From positions 4,812,583 to 4,876,582 of the forward strand of contig NZ_CP087880.1 in assembly GCF_021172065.1 (NCBI RefSeq): 64,000 nt of DNA, written 5' to 3'. Both the position numbers and the translations under genes were made by a program. The notes under the pieces were generated by a model. It was not told the DNA's origin, ran no database searches, and saw nothing but the letters and a program-made list of their open reading frames with translations. Every line of letters begins with the position of its first letter. Positions within the stretch are counted from its first letter, which is position 1. The stretch is from Pseudocitrobacter corydidari (GTDB lineage: Bacteria; Pseudomonadota; Gammaproteobacteria; Enterobacterales; Enterobacteriaceae). This document shows positions 17,136 through 26,094 of this stretch, piece by piece.

Positions 17136-17218
17136 GTCAAGAAACTGGGGTTTGCTGCTTTTCCGCTGTTTTCTCATGTACCCTGCTTGCAGAGAAAACT
17201 TTGGCAAAAGGAGTTGGT

Positions 17219-19378
17219 ATGGTTATTGGCTTTTTTCGGCAGCTTTTTAAAGTTCTGTTTCGGGTAAGGATGACCGGCGATACAGCGGCTTTAACGCAAT
17301 CAAAGGTGCTGATTACCCCGAACCATGTCTCATTTATCGATGGTATTCTGCTGGCGTTGTTCCTGCCAGTACGCCCGGTTTTTGCTGTCTACTCCTCCAT
17401 ATCGCAAAAATGGTTTATGCGCTGGCTGGCGCCGATAATCGATTTTGTACCCCTCGACCCGACCAAACCAATGTCTATCAAACACCTGGTGCGCCTGATT
17501 GAACAGGGCAGGCCGGTGGTGATTTTCCCGGAAGGGCGTATTTCAGTGTCTGGTTCGCTGATGAAAATCTACGACGGCGCGGCTTTTGTGGCGGCAAAAT
17601 CGGGCGCGACCATTATCCCGGTACGTATTGAAGGGGCAGAACTGACCTATTTCAGTCGCCTGAAAGGGCTGGTGAAGCAGCGTCTCTTCCCGCAAATTCG
17701 GCTGCACCTGTTGCCGCCAACCCGCATTGAGATGCCGGACGCGCCGCGCGCGCGCGATCGCCGCAAAATTGCGGGCGAAATGCTGCATCAAATCATGATG
17801 GAAGCGCGGATGGCGGTGCGTCCGCGTGAAACCCTCTTTGAATCGTTGATTAGCGCCCAGTATCGCTACGGCGCGAAAAAACCGTGCGTGGAAGACATTA
17901 ATTTCCAGCCCGACAGCTATCACAAGCTGATGACCAAAACGCTGTTTGTGGCGCGCATCCTCGACAAATATACCCGGAAAGGCGAACGCATCGGCCTGAT
18001 GTTACCGAACGCGGGGATCAGCGCGGCGGTGATTTTCGGCGCGATTGCGCGCGGGCGTATTCCGGCGATGATGAACTACACGGCAGGCGTGAAGGGGCTT
18101 TCCAGCGCGATTACCGCGGCGGAACTGAAGACGATATTTACCTCGCGCACCTTCCTTGATAAAGGCAAGCTCTGGCACCTGACCGAACAGCTGACTCAGG
18201 TACGTTGGGTGTTCCTCGAAGATTTAAAAGGCGATGTCACCACCCAGGACAAACTGTGGATTTTCTCGCGCCTGCTGGTACCGCGTCTGGCGCAGGTCGA
18301 ACAGAAACCGGAAGATCCGGCGATTATCCTCTTTACCTCCGGTTCCGAAGGCAATCCGAAAGGGGTGGTGCACAGCCATAAAAGCATTTTGGCGAACGTC
18401 GAGCAGATTAAAACCATCGCCGACTTCACCGCTAACGATCGCTTTATGTCCGCGCTGCCGCTCTTCCACTCCTTCGGTCTGACGGTCGGGCTCTTTACGC
18501 CGCTGCTGACCGGCGCGCAGGTGTTCCTTTACCCGAGCCCGCTGCATTACCGCATCGTGCCGGAGCTGGTTTATGACCGTAACTGTACCGTACTGTTTGG
18601 CACCTCCACCTTCCTCGGTCACTACGCGCGATTCGCCAATCCGTATGATTTTTATCGTCTGCGCTACGTGGTGGCGGGGGCGGAAAAACTGCAGCAAAGT
18701 ACCAAAGAACTCTGGCAGGACAAGTTTGGCCTGCGCATTCTGGAAGGCTACGGCGTGACGGAATGCGCGCCGGTGGTATCCATCAACGTGCCGATGGCGG
18801 CGAAGCCGGGTACTGTTGGGCGCATTTTACCCGGAATGGATGCGCGTTTGCTGGCAATCCCTGGCATTGATAAAGGCGGACGTTTGCAGTTGAAAGGGCC
18901 GAATATCATGACCGGCTATCTGCGTGTCGAGAACCCTGGCGTGCTGGAAAAACCGAGCGCCGAGAATCAACACGGCGAGCTGGAAGAGGGCTGGTACGAC
19001 ACGGGCGATATTGTCGCCTTTGACGAACAGGGCTTTGTGCAAATTCAGGGCCGAGCCAAACGCTTCGCAAAAATTGCCGGGGAGATGGTGTCGCTGGAGA
19101 TGGTCGAGCAGGTCGCGCTGGCGGTATCGCCGGAGAAAATGCACGCCACTGCCGTGAAAACGGATGCCAGCAAAGGGGAGGCGCTGGTGCTGTTTACCAC
19201 CGATAATGAGCTGACCCGCGACAAACTGTTGCAGTACGCGCGGGCACACGGCGTACCGGAGCTGGCTGTGCCGCGCGATATTCGCTGGCTGAAACAGTTG
19301 CCGCTACTGGGCAGCGGTAAGCCGGACTTCGTGACGCTCAAAGGTATGGTTGAAGAGGCAGAACAGCACAATGAGTGA
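17219..19378 (+). CDS. aas: Bifunctional acyl-[ACP] synthetase / 2-acyl-GPE acyltransferase
   Basis: Inner-membrane enzyme that reacylates 2-acyl-lysophospholipids, the by-product of lipoprotein acylation. The 719 residues, the same length as E. coli, include an N-terminal acyltransferase domain (NHVSFID near 36-41; FPEGR) and a C-terminal acyl-ACP synthetase (adenylation) domain with FTSGSEGNPKGVVHSH and YDTGD. The start is ATG 17219 with AAAAGGAG upstream; an in-frame GTG-type start 18 bp earlier would bury that site. lplT overlaps its end by 8 bp. Confidence 0.96.
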   Translation: MVIGFFRQLFKVLFRVRMTGDTAALTQSKVLITPNHVSFIDGILLALFLPVRPVFAVYSSISQKWFMRWLAPIIDFVPLDPTKPMSIKHLVRLIEQGRPVVIFPEGRISVSGSLMKIYDGAAFVAAKSGATIIPVRIEGAELTYFSRLKGLVKQRLFPQIRLHLLPPTRIEMPDAPRARDRRKIAGEMLHQIMMEARMAVRPRETLFESLISAQYRYGAKKPCVEDINFQPDSYHKLMTKTLFVARILDKYTRKGERIGLMLPNAGISAAVIFGAIARGRIPAMMNYTAGVKGLSSAITAAELKTIFTSRTFLDKGKLWHLTEQLTQVRWVFLEDLKGDVTTQDKLWIFSRLLVPRLAQVEQKPEDPAIILFTSGSEGNPKGVVHSHKSILANVEQIKTIADFTANDRFMSALPLFHSFGLTVGLFTPLLTGAQVFLYPSPLHYRIVPELVYDRNCTVLFGTSTFLGHYARFANPYDFYRLRYVVAGAEKLQQSTKELWQDKFGLRILEGYGVTECAPVVSINVPMAAKPGTVGRILPGMDARLLAIPGIDKGGRLQLKGPNIMTGYLRVENPGVLEKPSAENQHGELEEGWYDTGDIVAFDEQGFVQIQGRAKRFAKIAGEMVSLEMVEQVALAVSPEKMHATAVKTDASKGEALVLFTTDNELTRDKLLQYARAHGVPELAVPRDIRWLKQLPLLGSGKPDFVTLKGMVEEAEQHNE

Positions 19379-20564
19379 GTCAGTACACACTAACACCTCT
19401 ATCTGGTCGAAGGGCATGATGGCGGTGATTGCCGCCCAGTTCCTCTCCGCATTCGGTGATAACGCCCTGCTGTTTGCCACGCTGGCGTTGATGAAACAGC
19501 AGTTTTACCCCGACTGGAGTCAACCGGTTTTACAGATGGTGTTTGTGGGCGCTTACATTCTTTTCGCGCCGTTCGTTGGGCAGATAGCAGACAGCTTTGC
19601 CAAAGGGCGCGTCATGATGATGACCAACGGCCTGAAACTGATTGGCGCGGCGAGCATTTGTCTTGGCGTAAACCCGTTCATCGGCTATCTGCTGGTGGGC
19701 ATTGGGGCAGCGGGTTACTCACCGGCTAAGTACGGCATTCTGGGCGAGTTGACGACCGGCGATAAGCTGGTGAAAGCCAACGGGTTGATGGAGGCATCGA
19801 CCATTGCCGCCATACTGCTGGGGTCGGTGGCGGGCGGCGTGCTTGCCGACTGGCACGTGATTGCGGCGCTGGTGGCCTGCGCCATCGCTTACGGCGGCGC
19901 GGTGGTGGCGAACCTGTTTATTCCGAAGCTGGCGGCGGCGCGTCCGGGGCAGTCCTGGCGTTTTCGCCCGATGACCAACAGTTTTTTCAGCGCCTGCAAA
20001 ACGCTGTGGCACAACGGCGAAGCGCGTTTCTCGCTGTTGGGTACCAGTCTGTTCTGGGGCGCAGGCGTGACGCTGCGTTTCCTGCTGGTGCTGTGGGTAC
20101 CGGTGGCGCTCGGCATTACCGATAACGCTACGCCTACTTACCTTAACGCCATGGTCGCCGTAGGGATTGTGGTCGGCGCAGGCGCGGCGGCCAAACTGGT
20201 GACACTGAAAACCGTTGCCCGCTGTATGCCAGCTGGCGTGTTGATTGGTGTGGTCGTGGCGATTTTCGCGCTACAACATGCGATTCTGCCAGCCTATGCG
20301 CTGCTGTTTGTCATCGGGATTTGCGGCGGTTTCTTTGTCGTGCCGCTTAACGCGCTGCTTCAGGATATCGGCAAACACTCGGTGGGCGCAGGTAATGCTA
20401 TCGCCGTGCAGAACCTTGGCGAAAACAGCGCCATGCTGGTCATGCTGGGGATTTACTCGCTGGCGGTGATGGTGGGGATCCCGGTCATTGGCGTAGGTAT
20501 CGGCTTTGGCGTGCTGTTTGCGCTGGCGATTATCGGCCTGTGGCTGTGGGGGCATCGGCGATAA
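19371..20564 (+). CDS. lplT: Lysophospholipid transporter
   Basis: MFS-type inner-membrane protein of 397 residues that flips lysophospholipids inward for Aas. The start ATG 19371 overlaps the aas stop, indicating translational coupling and a shared job. About 12 hydrophobic segments are evident, beginning MMAVIAAQFLSAFGDNALLFATLALM. The fusion of the two functions in some bacteria supports the pairing. Confidence 0.95.
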   Translation: MSESVHTNTSIWSKGMMAVIAAQFLSAFGDNALLFATLALMKQQFYPDWSQPVLQMVFVGAYILFAPFVGQIADSFAKGRVMMMTNGLKLIGAASICLGVNPFIGYLLVGIGAAGYSPAKYGILGELTTGDKLVKANGLMEASTIAAILLGSVAGGVLADWHVIAALVACAIAYGGAVVANLFIPKLAAARPGQSWRFRPMTNSFFSACKTLWHNGEARFSLLGTSLFWGAGVTLRFLLVLWVPVALGITDNATPTYLNAMVAVGIVVGAGAAAKLVTLKTVARCMPAGVLIGVVVAIFALQHAILPAYALLFVIGICGGFFVVPLNALLQDIGKHSVGAGNAIAVQNLGENSAMLVMLGIYSLAVMVGIPVIGVGIGFGVLFALAIIGLWLWGHRR

Positions 20565-20572
20565 GCGTGAAG

Positions 20573-20595
20573 CGGGTGGCGCTTAACGCCACCCG
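20573..20595. terminator. Bidirectional hairpin between lplT and the MuiA-like gene
   Basis: CGGGTGGCG-CTTAA-CGCCACCCG is a perfect 9-bp stem between two convergent genes. T-tracts are short, so termination may be modest. Confidence 0.6.
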
Positions 20596-20601
20596 TTAAA
20601 A

Positions 20602-22284
20602 TTACATTCCCGACGGTGTGATGTTTTTCGGATACTTCACGGTATAAGAGAACGGCAAACTGGTACTCTCTTTCCCCGCCAGATGCAGTTTCCAGCTCAG
20701 CTCACCGGTTTTGGCGTTGTACTGCGCCTGACCATACTGCACTTTTTCCACCGTAATATCGCTGTTGGCGCTGACCGGGATTTGATCGAGAAGGGTTAAA
20801 TCCACGGCTTCGGCATAGCTGTTTTTCACGTTCAGGGAATAGCTGAAGTTGCGTATCGCATCGTCGTTAAAGATAGAGACCGCATTCTCTTTCTTCTGCA
20901 CCGTTTTGCGCTGGATAATCAGCTTCGGATCACGATTAAGCTGAATGTTCAGTGATTTACCATCTTCCGGCGGCTGTAAATAACCGACTCCGGTACGGTT
21001 GTTGCCAAAGAAAATCTGGCTTTCGCCGGGGATCAGGTTCAGATCTTCCCACGCGTTAATCTGCACCTGCAAATAGGCGTCATTGCTGATTTTCGGAATC
21101 GCAAAGAAGCGATAGTTGCCGGAGACGGACTCTTCTTTAATCACCACCGTACGCGCGTTGTTATCGCTGTCTATTTGCCAGGGAAGGGTGAGTGCATAAC
21201 GGACGTTTAATGCGGTGAAGTTTTCTGCGGGCCGTGGGGTTGGCGCTTTTTCCGGGGCAGCATAACGACGACCGGCTTCTGCTGCTTTTTTATCAGCGGC
21301 GGCTTTTGCCGCCACTGCCGCTTTCTCGGCGGCATAAGTGTCCTTACGAGCCGTCGCTTCCTCTCGTGCCTGGAAGGCCGCATCAAGTGAGCCGCTGCCG
21401 GAGCCGTAGGCATAACCCTGGATTACATTGCTTTCATCGCGTACATCCACATACTGCGTCTCCATGCGCGGCAACGTCAGATGCGTATTCGGCTCGCTGG
21501 TGGAGAGCACCAGCTTAACGTTCTTCCACGCCAGCCCCGTATACTGGCGAATACTGGCCTTATAGACCAGCCGCAGCGGTTGATTAATGGCGCTGGCGTG
21601 AATATCGTAGAGCGGCGTCCATGAGGCGGCTCGGGTCATATAACGCACCACTGCTCGGGAACTGACGGCTTTGGGTGTATACACTCTGGCGATAATCACT
21701 TGCGGCTCGTTTTGTCCGTTTAACTCGCTCAGCAAATCGTGTTGTTCCAGCTTATCGATATCTCGCTGTTTATCGCTGATTTTCTGCGTCAATTGACCGG
21801 CGGCTATCAGCAGTTCACCGTTCTTTTCTTTGACCATTTGCAGATATTTGGCCACCTCCGCCGCGCTCTTGGTGGTTAACGAACGGTTAGCCTCCAGCAC
21901 CTTAATTTGTGCGTTGATATTGTTTTTCTCGGCGGTCAGTTTCTCTTTTTCTTGTCTGGCAGCGTTAAGCCGCTGCTGGATGTCGGACAGGTCCGCGCCG
22001 GATTGTGTTTCCTGCAGCGCGACGCGCGAGGAAAGTACGGTGACGCCGTTATCCATGGCAATGGCGATGCTGTCAGGAAGCACGGAATCTGCAACCTGCG
22101 TAAAGGTAATTTCGCTCTCTCCGGCAGGGAGATTGAGCGCCTCTTCACTTTGCAGACTCGCACCGCGCAGATAAACGGTGACCTCTTTAAGCGAGAGCGG
22201 CTGCGTAAGCTGTGCAGACCAGGCCGATGAAACAGACACGCCTGCCAGAAACAGGGCAAGGGGAAGCGGTTTTAAAATAAACAT
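20602..22284 (-). CDS. MuiA-like (DUF4140/DUF4139) exported protein
   Basis: A 560-residue protein with a signal peptide (cleavage near AWS-A, residue 23). An N-terminal DUF4140-like domain (VTVYLRGASL) is followed by a coiled coil (about 97-185), a DUF4139-like beta domain starting near 195 and continuing to the C-terminus, and an Ala/Lys-rich insertion (about 300-350). It resembles the 'mucoidy inhibitor MuiA' family, whose biochemical role is unclear. It is probably periplasmic. E. coli K-12 has no gene here between lplT and tas, so this is an insertion relative to it. No operon partner is apparent. Confidence 0.75.
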   Translation of the reverse strand: MFILKPLPLALFLAGVSVSSAWSAQLTQPLSLKEVTVYLRGASLQSEEALNLPAGESEITFTQVADSVLPDSIAIAMDNGVTVLSSRVALQETQSGADLSDIQQRLNAARQEKEKLTAEKNNINAQIKVLEANRSLTTKSAAEVAKYLQMVKEKNGELLIAAGQLTQKISDKQRDIDKLEQHDLLSELNGQNEPQVIIARVYTPKAVSSRAVVRYMTRAASWTPLYDIHASAINQPLRLVYKASIRQYTGLAWKNVKLVLSTSEPNTHLTLPRMETQYVDVRDESNVIQGYAYGSGSGSLDAAFQAREEATARKDTYAAEKAAVAAKAAADKKAAEAGRRYAAPEKAPTPRPAENFTALNVRYALTLPWQIDSDNNARTVVIKEESVSGNYRFFAIPKISNDAYLQVQINAWEDLNLIPGESQIFFGNNRTGVGYLQPPEDGKSLNIQLNRDPKLIIQRKTVQKKENAVSIFNDDAIRNFSYSLNVKNSYAEAVDLTLLDQIPVSANSDITVEKVQYGQAQYNAKTGELSWKLHLAGKESTSLPFSYTVKYPKNITPSGM

Positions 22285-22399
22285 GGTTGTCCTTAACGAA
22301 GAAAAACGCCCGCGTGGCGTTGGCGTAAGTCTATTGCGCGTCGTTAAGAAAAACGTGACTAAAACGTGTGAATGAATTCTGAAAAAGGGGAAAACGAGA

Positions 22400-22422
22400 G
22401 GCCTGACGCAAAACGTCAGGCC
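22400..22422 (-). terminator. Hairpin downstream of tas
   Basis: GGCCTGACG-CAAAA-CGTCAGGCC is a perfect 9-bp stem 7 bp after the tas stop, followed on the minus strand by TCTCGTTTTCCCC. It is a likely terminator with a weak T-tract. Confidence 0.65.
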
Positions 22423-22428
22423 GGGGAA

Positions 22429-23469
22429 TTACGGTGCCGGATAGGTATAAACCTGATGCACCGCTTCAATCTCTGCCAGCACCTCTTCGCTTAGCTCAAG
22501 GTGATAGCTCTCGACGTTGGTTTTCAGCTGTTCAAGCGTGGTGGCGCCCAGCAGCGTACTGGCGACAAACGGCTGACGACGCACAAAAGCCAGCGCCATC
22601 TGCGCCGGGTCGAGCCCGTGGCGTTTGGCGATATCGACATAAGCCGCCACCGCTTTCTGCGCCTGCTCACCGCTGTAGCGGGTGAAGCGGCTGAACAGCG
22701 TATTGCGCGCCCCAGCGGGTTTTGCGCCGTTAAGATATTTGCCGGTTAATGTGCCAAAGGCCAGGCAGGAGTAGGCCAGCAGTTCAACGCCTTCAAACTG
22801 ACTCACTTCGGCCAGACCCACTTCATAGCTGCGGTTGAGCAGGCTGTACGGATTCTGGATGGTGACGATGCGCGGCAGATCGTGTTTATCCGCCAGATGC
22901 AGATAGCGCATTACACCAAAGGCCGTTTCGTTCGAGACGCCAATATAGCGAATTTTTCCGGCGCGCTGGAATTCGCTCAGCGCTTCCAGTGTATCCAGCA
23001 ACGAAATCACCGGTGCGGAATCGGCCCAGGTGTAGCCCAGTTTGCCAAAGCAGTTGGTTGGGCGCTGCGGCCAGTGTACCTGGTATAAATCGAGATAATC
23101 CGTTTGCAGGCGGGTCAGGCTATCATGCAGGGCTTCGCGAATGTTTTTGCGATCCAGCGCCTGGTTTGGGCGGATGCCGCTGTCGTTATTGCGCGAGGGG
23201 CCGCTGACTTTTGAGGCCAGGATGATTTTTTCACGGTTGCCGCGTTTGGCAATCCAGTTACCGACGTAGGTCTCGGTCAAACCCTGTGTCTCCGGGCGAG
23301 GAGGCACCGGATACATTTCGGCGACGTCAATCAAGTTGATACCCTGACTGACGGCGTAATCGAGCTGTGCGTGGGCGTCGGCTTCACTATTTTGTTCACC
23401 AAACGTCATAGTGCCCAGCCCAAGAGTACTTATCTCAAGTGAGCTGTGGGGAATACGGTGGTAGTGCAT
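22429..23469 (-). CDS. tas: Aldo-keto reductase Tas
   Basis: NADP-dependent aldo-keto reductase family protein of 346 residues, equal in length to E. coli Tas, named for suppressing a tyrosine auxotrophy in starving cells. The AKR catalytic residues are recognisable: Asp and Tyr in LIDVAEMYPVPP, Lys in IILASKVSG and His in YQVHWPQR. The start is ATG 23469 (MHYHRIPHSSL); an eight-residue extension is unlikely. Physiological substrate unknown. Confidence 0.94.
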   Translation of the reverse strand: MHYHRIPHSSLEISTLGLGTMTFGEQNSEADAHAQLDYAVSQGINLIDVAEMYPVPPRPETQGLTETYVGNWIAKRGNREKIILASKVSGPSRNNDSGIRPNQALDRKNIREALHDSLTRLQTDYLDLYQVHWPQRPTNCFGKLGYTWADSAPVISLLDTLEALSEFQRAGKIRYIGVSNETAFGVMRYLHLADKHDLPRIVTIQNPYSLLNRSYEVGLAEVSQFEGVELLAYSCLAFGTLTGKYLNGAKPAGARNTLFSRFTRYSGEQAQKAVAAYVDIAKRHGLDPAQMALAFVRRQPFVASTLLGATTLEQLKTNVESYHLELSEEVLAEIEAVHQVYTYPAP

Positions 23470-23561
23470 AGCCAGCTTCCTTTTTCTTAACAACGTCAGG
23501 AATGTCCCGACAAAGGAATATAAAAATGGCAGAGGGAGAGAGAAAGTGGAAGCAAAAGATC

Positions 23562-23586
23562 AAAAAAGGCCAGCAGGCGGCTGACC
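23562..23586 (-). terminator. Terminator of ygdR
   Basis: On the minus strand GGTCAGC-CGCCT-GCTGGCC (one U-G pair) is followed by six T, just after the ygdR stop. Confidence 0.85.
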
Positions 23587-23594
23587 TCATTTTC

Positions 23595-23813
23595 TTAACG
23601 TTTAATGATTTGCGAAACGTCGTCGCGATTAATCTGCATTCTGTTGCCCTGCTGATCTTCGTAGCTAATCAGCCCGGTGTCGTCATCGACTTCCGGTTTT
23701 CCATCCGTCAGGATCATCCTGCCATCCTTGGTTGCCATCACGTAATCACTGCTACAACCTGATACAGCAAAAGCCAAACCCACTGCGGAAATCAACACTG
23801 CCCATTTTTTCAT
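23595..23813 (-). CDS. ygdR: Small DUF903 lipoprotein YgdR
   Basis: A 72-residue lipoprotein with a lipobox (AVSGC, Cys20) after a short signal peptide, then the compact DUF903 beta-fold (YVMATKDGRMILTDGKPEVDDDTGLISYEDQQGN). It is a paralogue of YgdI at 51754-51981, sharing the DGR, SDGKP/TDGKP and DDDTGLISY patterns. Role in the envelope unknown. It lies in its own unit with a terminator. Confidence 0.93.
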   Translation of the reverse strand: MKKWAVLISAVGLAFAVSGCSSDYVMATKDGRMILTDGKPEVDDDTGLISYEDQQGNRMQINRDDVSQIIKR

Positions 23814-23907
23814 CCTTAATCCCCTTTTATGGCCGCACGTTTATCATTGTAGTAATAACTCAATATTTTGAGAGGATAAAGCAGTAAAGTCTTAAAAAAA
23901 TAAGACT

Positions 23908-23927
23908 CAGCCCTCAAAAGAGGGCTG
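23908..23927 (-). terminator. Terminator of ygdQ
   Basis: CAGCCCTC-TTTT-GAGGGCTG on the minus strand is a perfect 8-bp stem 10 bp after the gene; a T7 run lies further on. A second inverted repeat (GTCTTA...TAAGAC, 23889-23906) flanks that T-run. Confidence 0.8.
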
Positions 23928-23937
23928 AAGAGGGGGA

Positions 23938-24651
23938 TTAGAGCGGATTCTTTTTATTGCGGATGAGGTTAAGGCTTTCGACACCGATAGAGAAGAACAT
24001 CGCGAAGTAGATGTAGCCTTTCGGTACGTGAATGTCGAAACTTTCCAGAATCAGGGTGAAGCCCACCAGAATCAGGAACGACAGCGCCAGCATTTTGACC
24101 GACGGATGGCGATCGACAAACTCGCCAATCGGGCGGGCCGCAAACATCATCACACCGACTGCAATGACCACGGCGGCCATCATAATAAACAGGTGATCGG
24201 ACAGACCTACCGCCGTAATCACCGAGTCGAGGCTGAAAATAATATCCAGCAGCATAATCTGCACGATGGCACCCATGAACGAGTGGACGTTGGTTTTCAG
24301 CCCCTCTTCATCGCCTTCGATCGACTCGTGGATCTCTTTGCTGGCTTTCCAGATGAGGAATAGCCCACCGACCAGCAAGATGAGATCGCGTAGCGAGATT
24401 TCCTGTCCCAGCACTGAGAACAGTGGGTTCGTCAGCTTAACCACCCAGGCAATGGATGCCAGCAGCCCCAGACGCATAATCATCGCCCCCAGTAACCCTA
24501 AGCGACGGGCGTGGGCACGTTGTGCGGTGGGAAGTTTCGCGACAACCAAAGAGAGGAAGATAATGTTGTCGATCCCAAGGACGATCTCCAGAAGCGTCAG
24601 GGTTCCAAGCGCCAGCCAGGCGTTGGGATCGGTTATCCATGCAAATAACAT
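23938..24651 (-). CDS. ygdQ: TerC-family membrane protein YgdQ
   Basis: Integral inner-membrane protein of 237 residues, the same length as E. coli YgdQ. It has about seven hydrophobic segments and the TerC-family acidic motifs LEIVLGIDNIIFLS (near 21-34) and IIFSLDSVITAVG (near 139-151). The family includes manganese exporters and tellurite-resistance proteins; the substrate of YgdQ itself is not established. It is downstream of mutH in the same direction, with about 64 bp between. Confidence 0.92.
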   Translation of the reverse strand: MLFAWITDPNAWLALGTLTLLEIVLGIDNIIFLSLVVAKLPTAQRAHARRLGLLGAMIMRLGLLASIAWVVKLTNPLFSVLGQEISLRDLILLVGGLFLIWKASKEIHESIEGDEEGLKTNVHSFMGAIVQIMLLDIIFSLDSVITAVGLSDHLFIMMAAVVIAVGVMMFAARPIGEFVDRHPSVKMLALSFLILVGFTLILESFDIHVPKGYIYFAMFFSIGVESLNLIRNKKNPL

Positions 24652-24715
24652 CTATAAAGTCCTGCCAAAAACGAAAGCGTCAATTATAAGCGTGTCACAC
24701 GGCGGGGTAAAAAGA

Positions 24716-25411
24716 TTAATACGTTTGTAGCATGAAGTGACGGGCCAGCAGGGCGGAGGTGAAGTTTTTCTTCAGATAAAAGCCGCGCGGCAGCGTCAGA
24801 ATCGGTTCGCCATGCGCGCCAATGGCTTCCGTCAGCGCTTTACTGTTGGCGGCTTTAGGGCGCAGTTGCAGCACTTCGCCGTGGCGGGCGGTGATTTTCT
24901 CGACCTGACCCAGCACGATGAGGTCCATCAGTTCCTCCCAGTCCATCTGCAACTGCCTCTCTTCTTCGGCGCTCGGCGTCCACAGCAGCGGCGAACCCAC
25001 ACGGCGTTCAGCCAGCGGAATTGAACGCTCGCCTTCAACCGGGACCCACAAAACGCATTTCAGTTTATGACGTATGTGGCTGTTCTCCCAGGTCACCCCG
25101 GTGTTACCGGTGAGCGGTGCAACGCAGACAAACGTGGTTTCCAGCGGGCGGCCCAGACTATCAATGGGAATCGTTTTAAGTTCGACGCCCAGGGCGGCGA
25201 AATCTTGCTCGGGTTTACTGCCCGCGCTGGCCCCCAGCCATAGCTCAAGAAGAATGCCAATCCAGCCTTTATCGCGTTTCAAATCTTTCGGAATGGGTAG
25301 CCCGGCCATCGCCGCCAGTTCCCCCAATGAATACCCGGCAAGACGTTGCGCTTGTGTTAACAACTCAGCCTGAGTTTGTGGGGAAGTGGTCAATGGAATC
25401 AGGGCAGACAT
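24716..25411 (-). CDS. mutH: DNA mismatch repair endonuclease MutH
   Basis: Nicks the unmethylated strand at hemimethylated GATC sites when activated by MutS-MutL. The 231 residues from ATG 25411 contain the PD-(D/E)XK-type active site (EQDFAALGVELKTIPID: Asp, Glu, Lys) and the C-terminal LPRGFYLKKNFTSALLARHF. A 15-residue upstream extension is unsupported. The DnaA-box-rich region behind its start matches E. coli DARS2. Confidence 0.95.
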   Translation of the reverse strand: MSALIPLTTSPQTQAELLTQAQRLAGYSLGELAAMAGLPIPKDLKRDKGWIGILLELWLGASAGSKPEQDFAALGVELKTIPIDSLGRPLETTFVCVAPLTGNTGVTWENSHIRHKLKCVLWVPVEGERSIPLAERRVGSPLLWTPSAEEERQLQMDWEELMDLIVLGQVEKITARHGEVLQLRPKAANSKALTEAIGAHGEPILTLPRGFYLKKNFTSALLARHFMLQTY

Positions 25412-25601
25412 AAGGTTTAACCTTTTGGTCAAAAAATGAACGAGAGTTTTGCACACTGTGGATAGAGTTTAACTTTTTCTGAGTAAATATACCAATCGCA
25501 TGATTAATATGGCTTTTTTTTGAGTTTTTGCTCATGAAAAAGTTGTAGAAAAAAGGTTTTCCAATTCTGGTCACTGGCAATGAACAGGATCTTACACCAT
25601 G

Positions 25602-25610
25602 TTATCCACA
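25602..25610 (+). promoter_or_regulatory. DnaA box (consensus TTATCCACA)
   Basis: Perfect match to the high-affinity DnaA box, forward orientation. A degenerate reverse box follows within 20 bp, as in a DARS core. Confidence 0.85.
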
Positions 25611-25720
25611 GAAAAGTGGGATAACTGGGGAAAAGCCCCACTACTGTTTCGATTTACAGCCTTGACGTGCGACGAAAATCGAATTTTCGCACAAAAGATG
25701 CCTAAGATGTTGGCACAATC

Positions 25721-25729
25721 TGTGGATAA
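25721..25729 (-). promoter_or_regulatory. DnaA box (consensus, reverse)
   Basis: TGTGGATAA is a perfect DnaA box on the minus strand, about 110 bp from the forward one. Confidence 0.85.
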
Positions 25730-26094
25730 AACCAACGTTGCTCGATCTTTCATCAATCAAAGGATCGGTGATGTGATGATCATCACGTTATGCTGTAATA
25801 ACTGACAAAAGGTCATAATAACTTTATGAAAAATAGCGTTTTCCTGAGATGCTCTCATCCCTGTTGATTAGGACTACTCCGGGTTTTCCCTGGTTAATTC
25901 CATACTTCTTCACAACTCTATCCACAGAAAAAGTGAATAAAATCGCCTTTGTGCTCGCGCCTCTGTTTATAACTCGGCTCATTACTGTGAGTTATTCAAA
26001 TGTTATTCGTTGTGAGCGGGGTAATAGAGTGGTTTACCGTTTCCGGGGAGTATGAAACAATCATTCACATTGAAGCTTATTTTGAGGTAGTCCG

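Larger units (their letters stand above)
25412..26094. promoter_or_regulatory. DARS2-like DnaA-reactivating region (mutH-rppH gap)
   Basis: This 680-bp non-coding, AT-rich region lies between divergent mutH and rppH, the site of DARS2 in E. coli, which promotes ADP-DnaA to ATP-DnaA exchange. It has two perfect DnaA boxes in opposite orientation (25602-25610, 25721-25729) and two with one mismatch (25457-25465, 25918-25926). A weaker box-like GTGGGATAA lies at 25617-25625. IHF and Fis sites, needed in E. coli, cannot be placed by eye. The position is diagnostic; activity is inferred. Confidence 0.8.
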
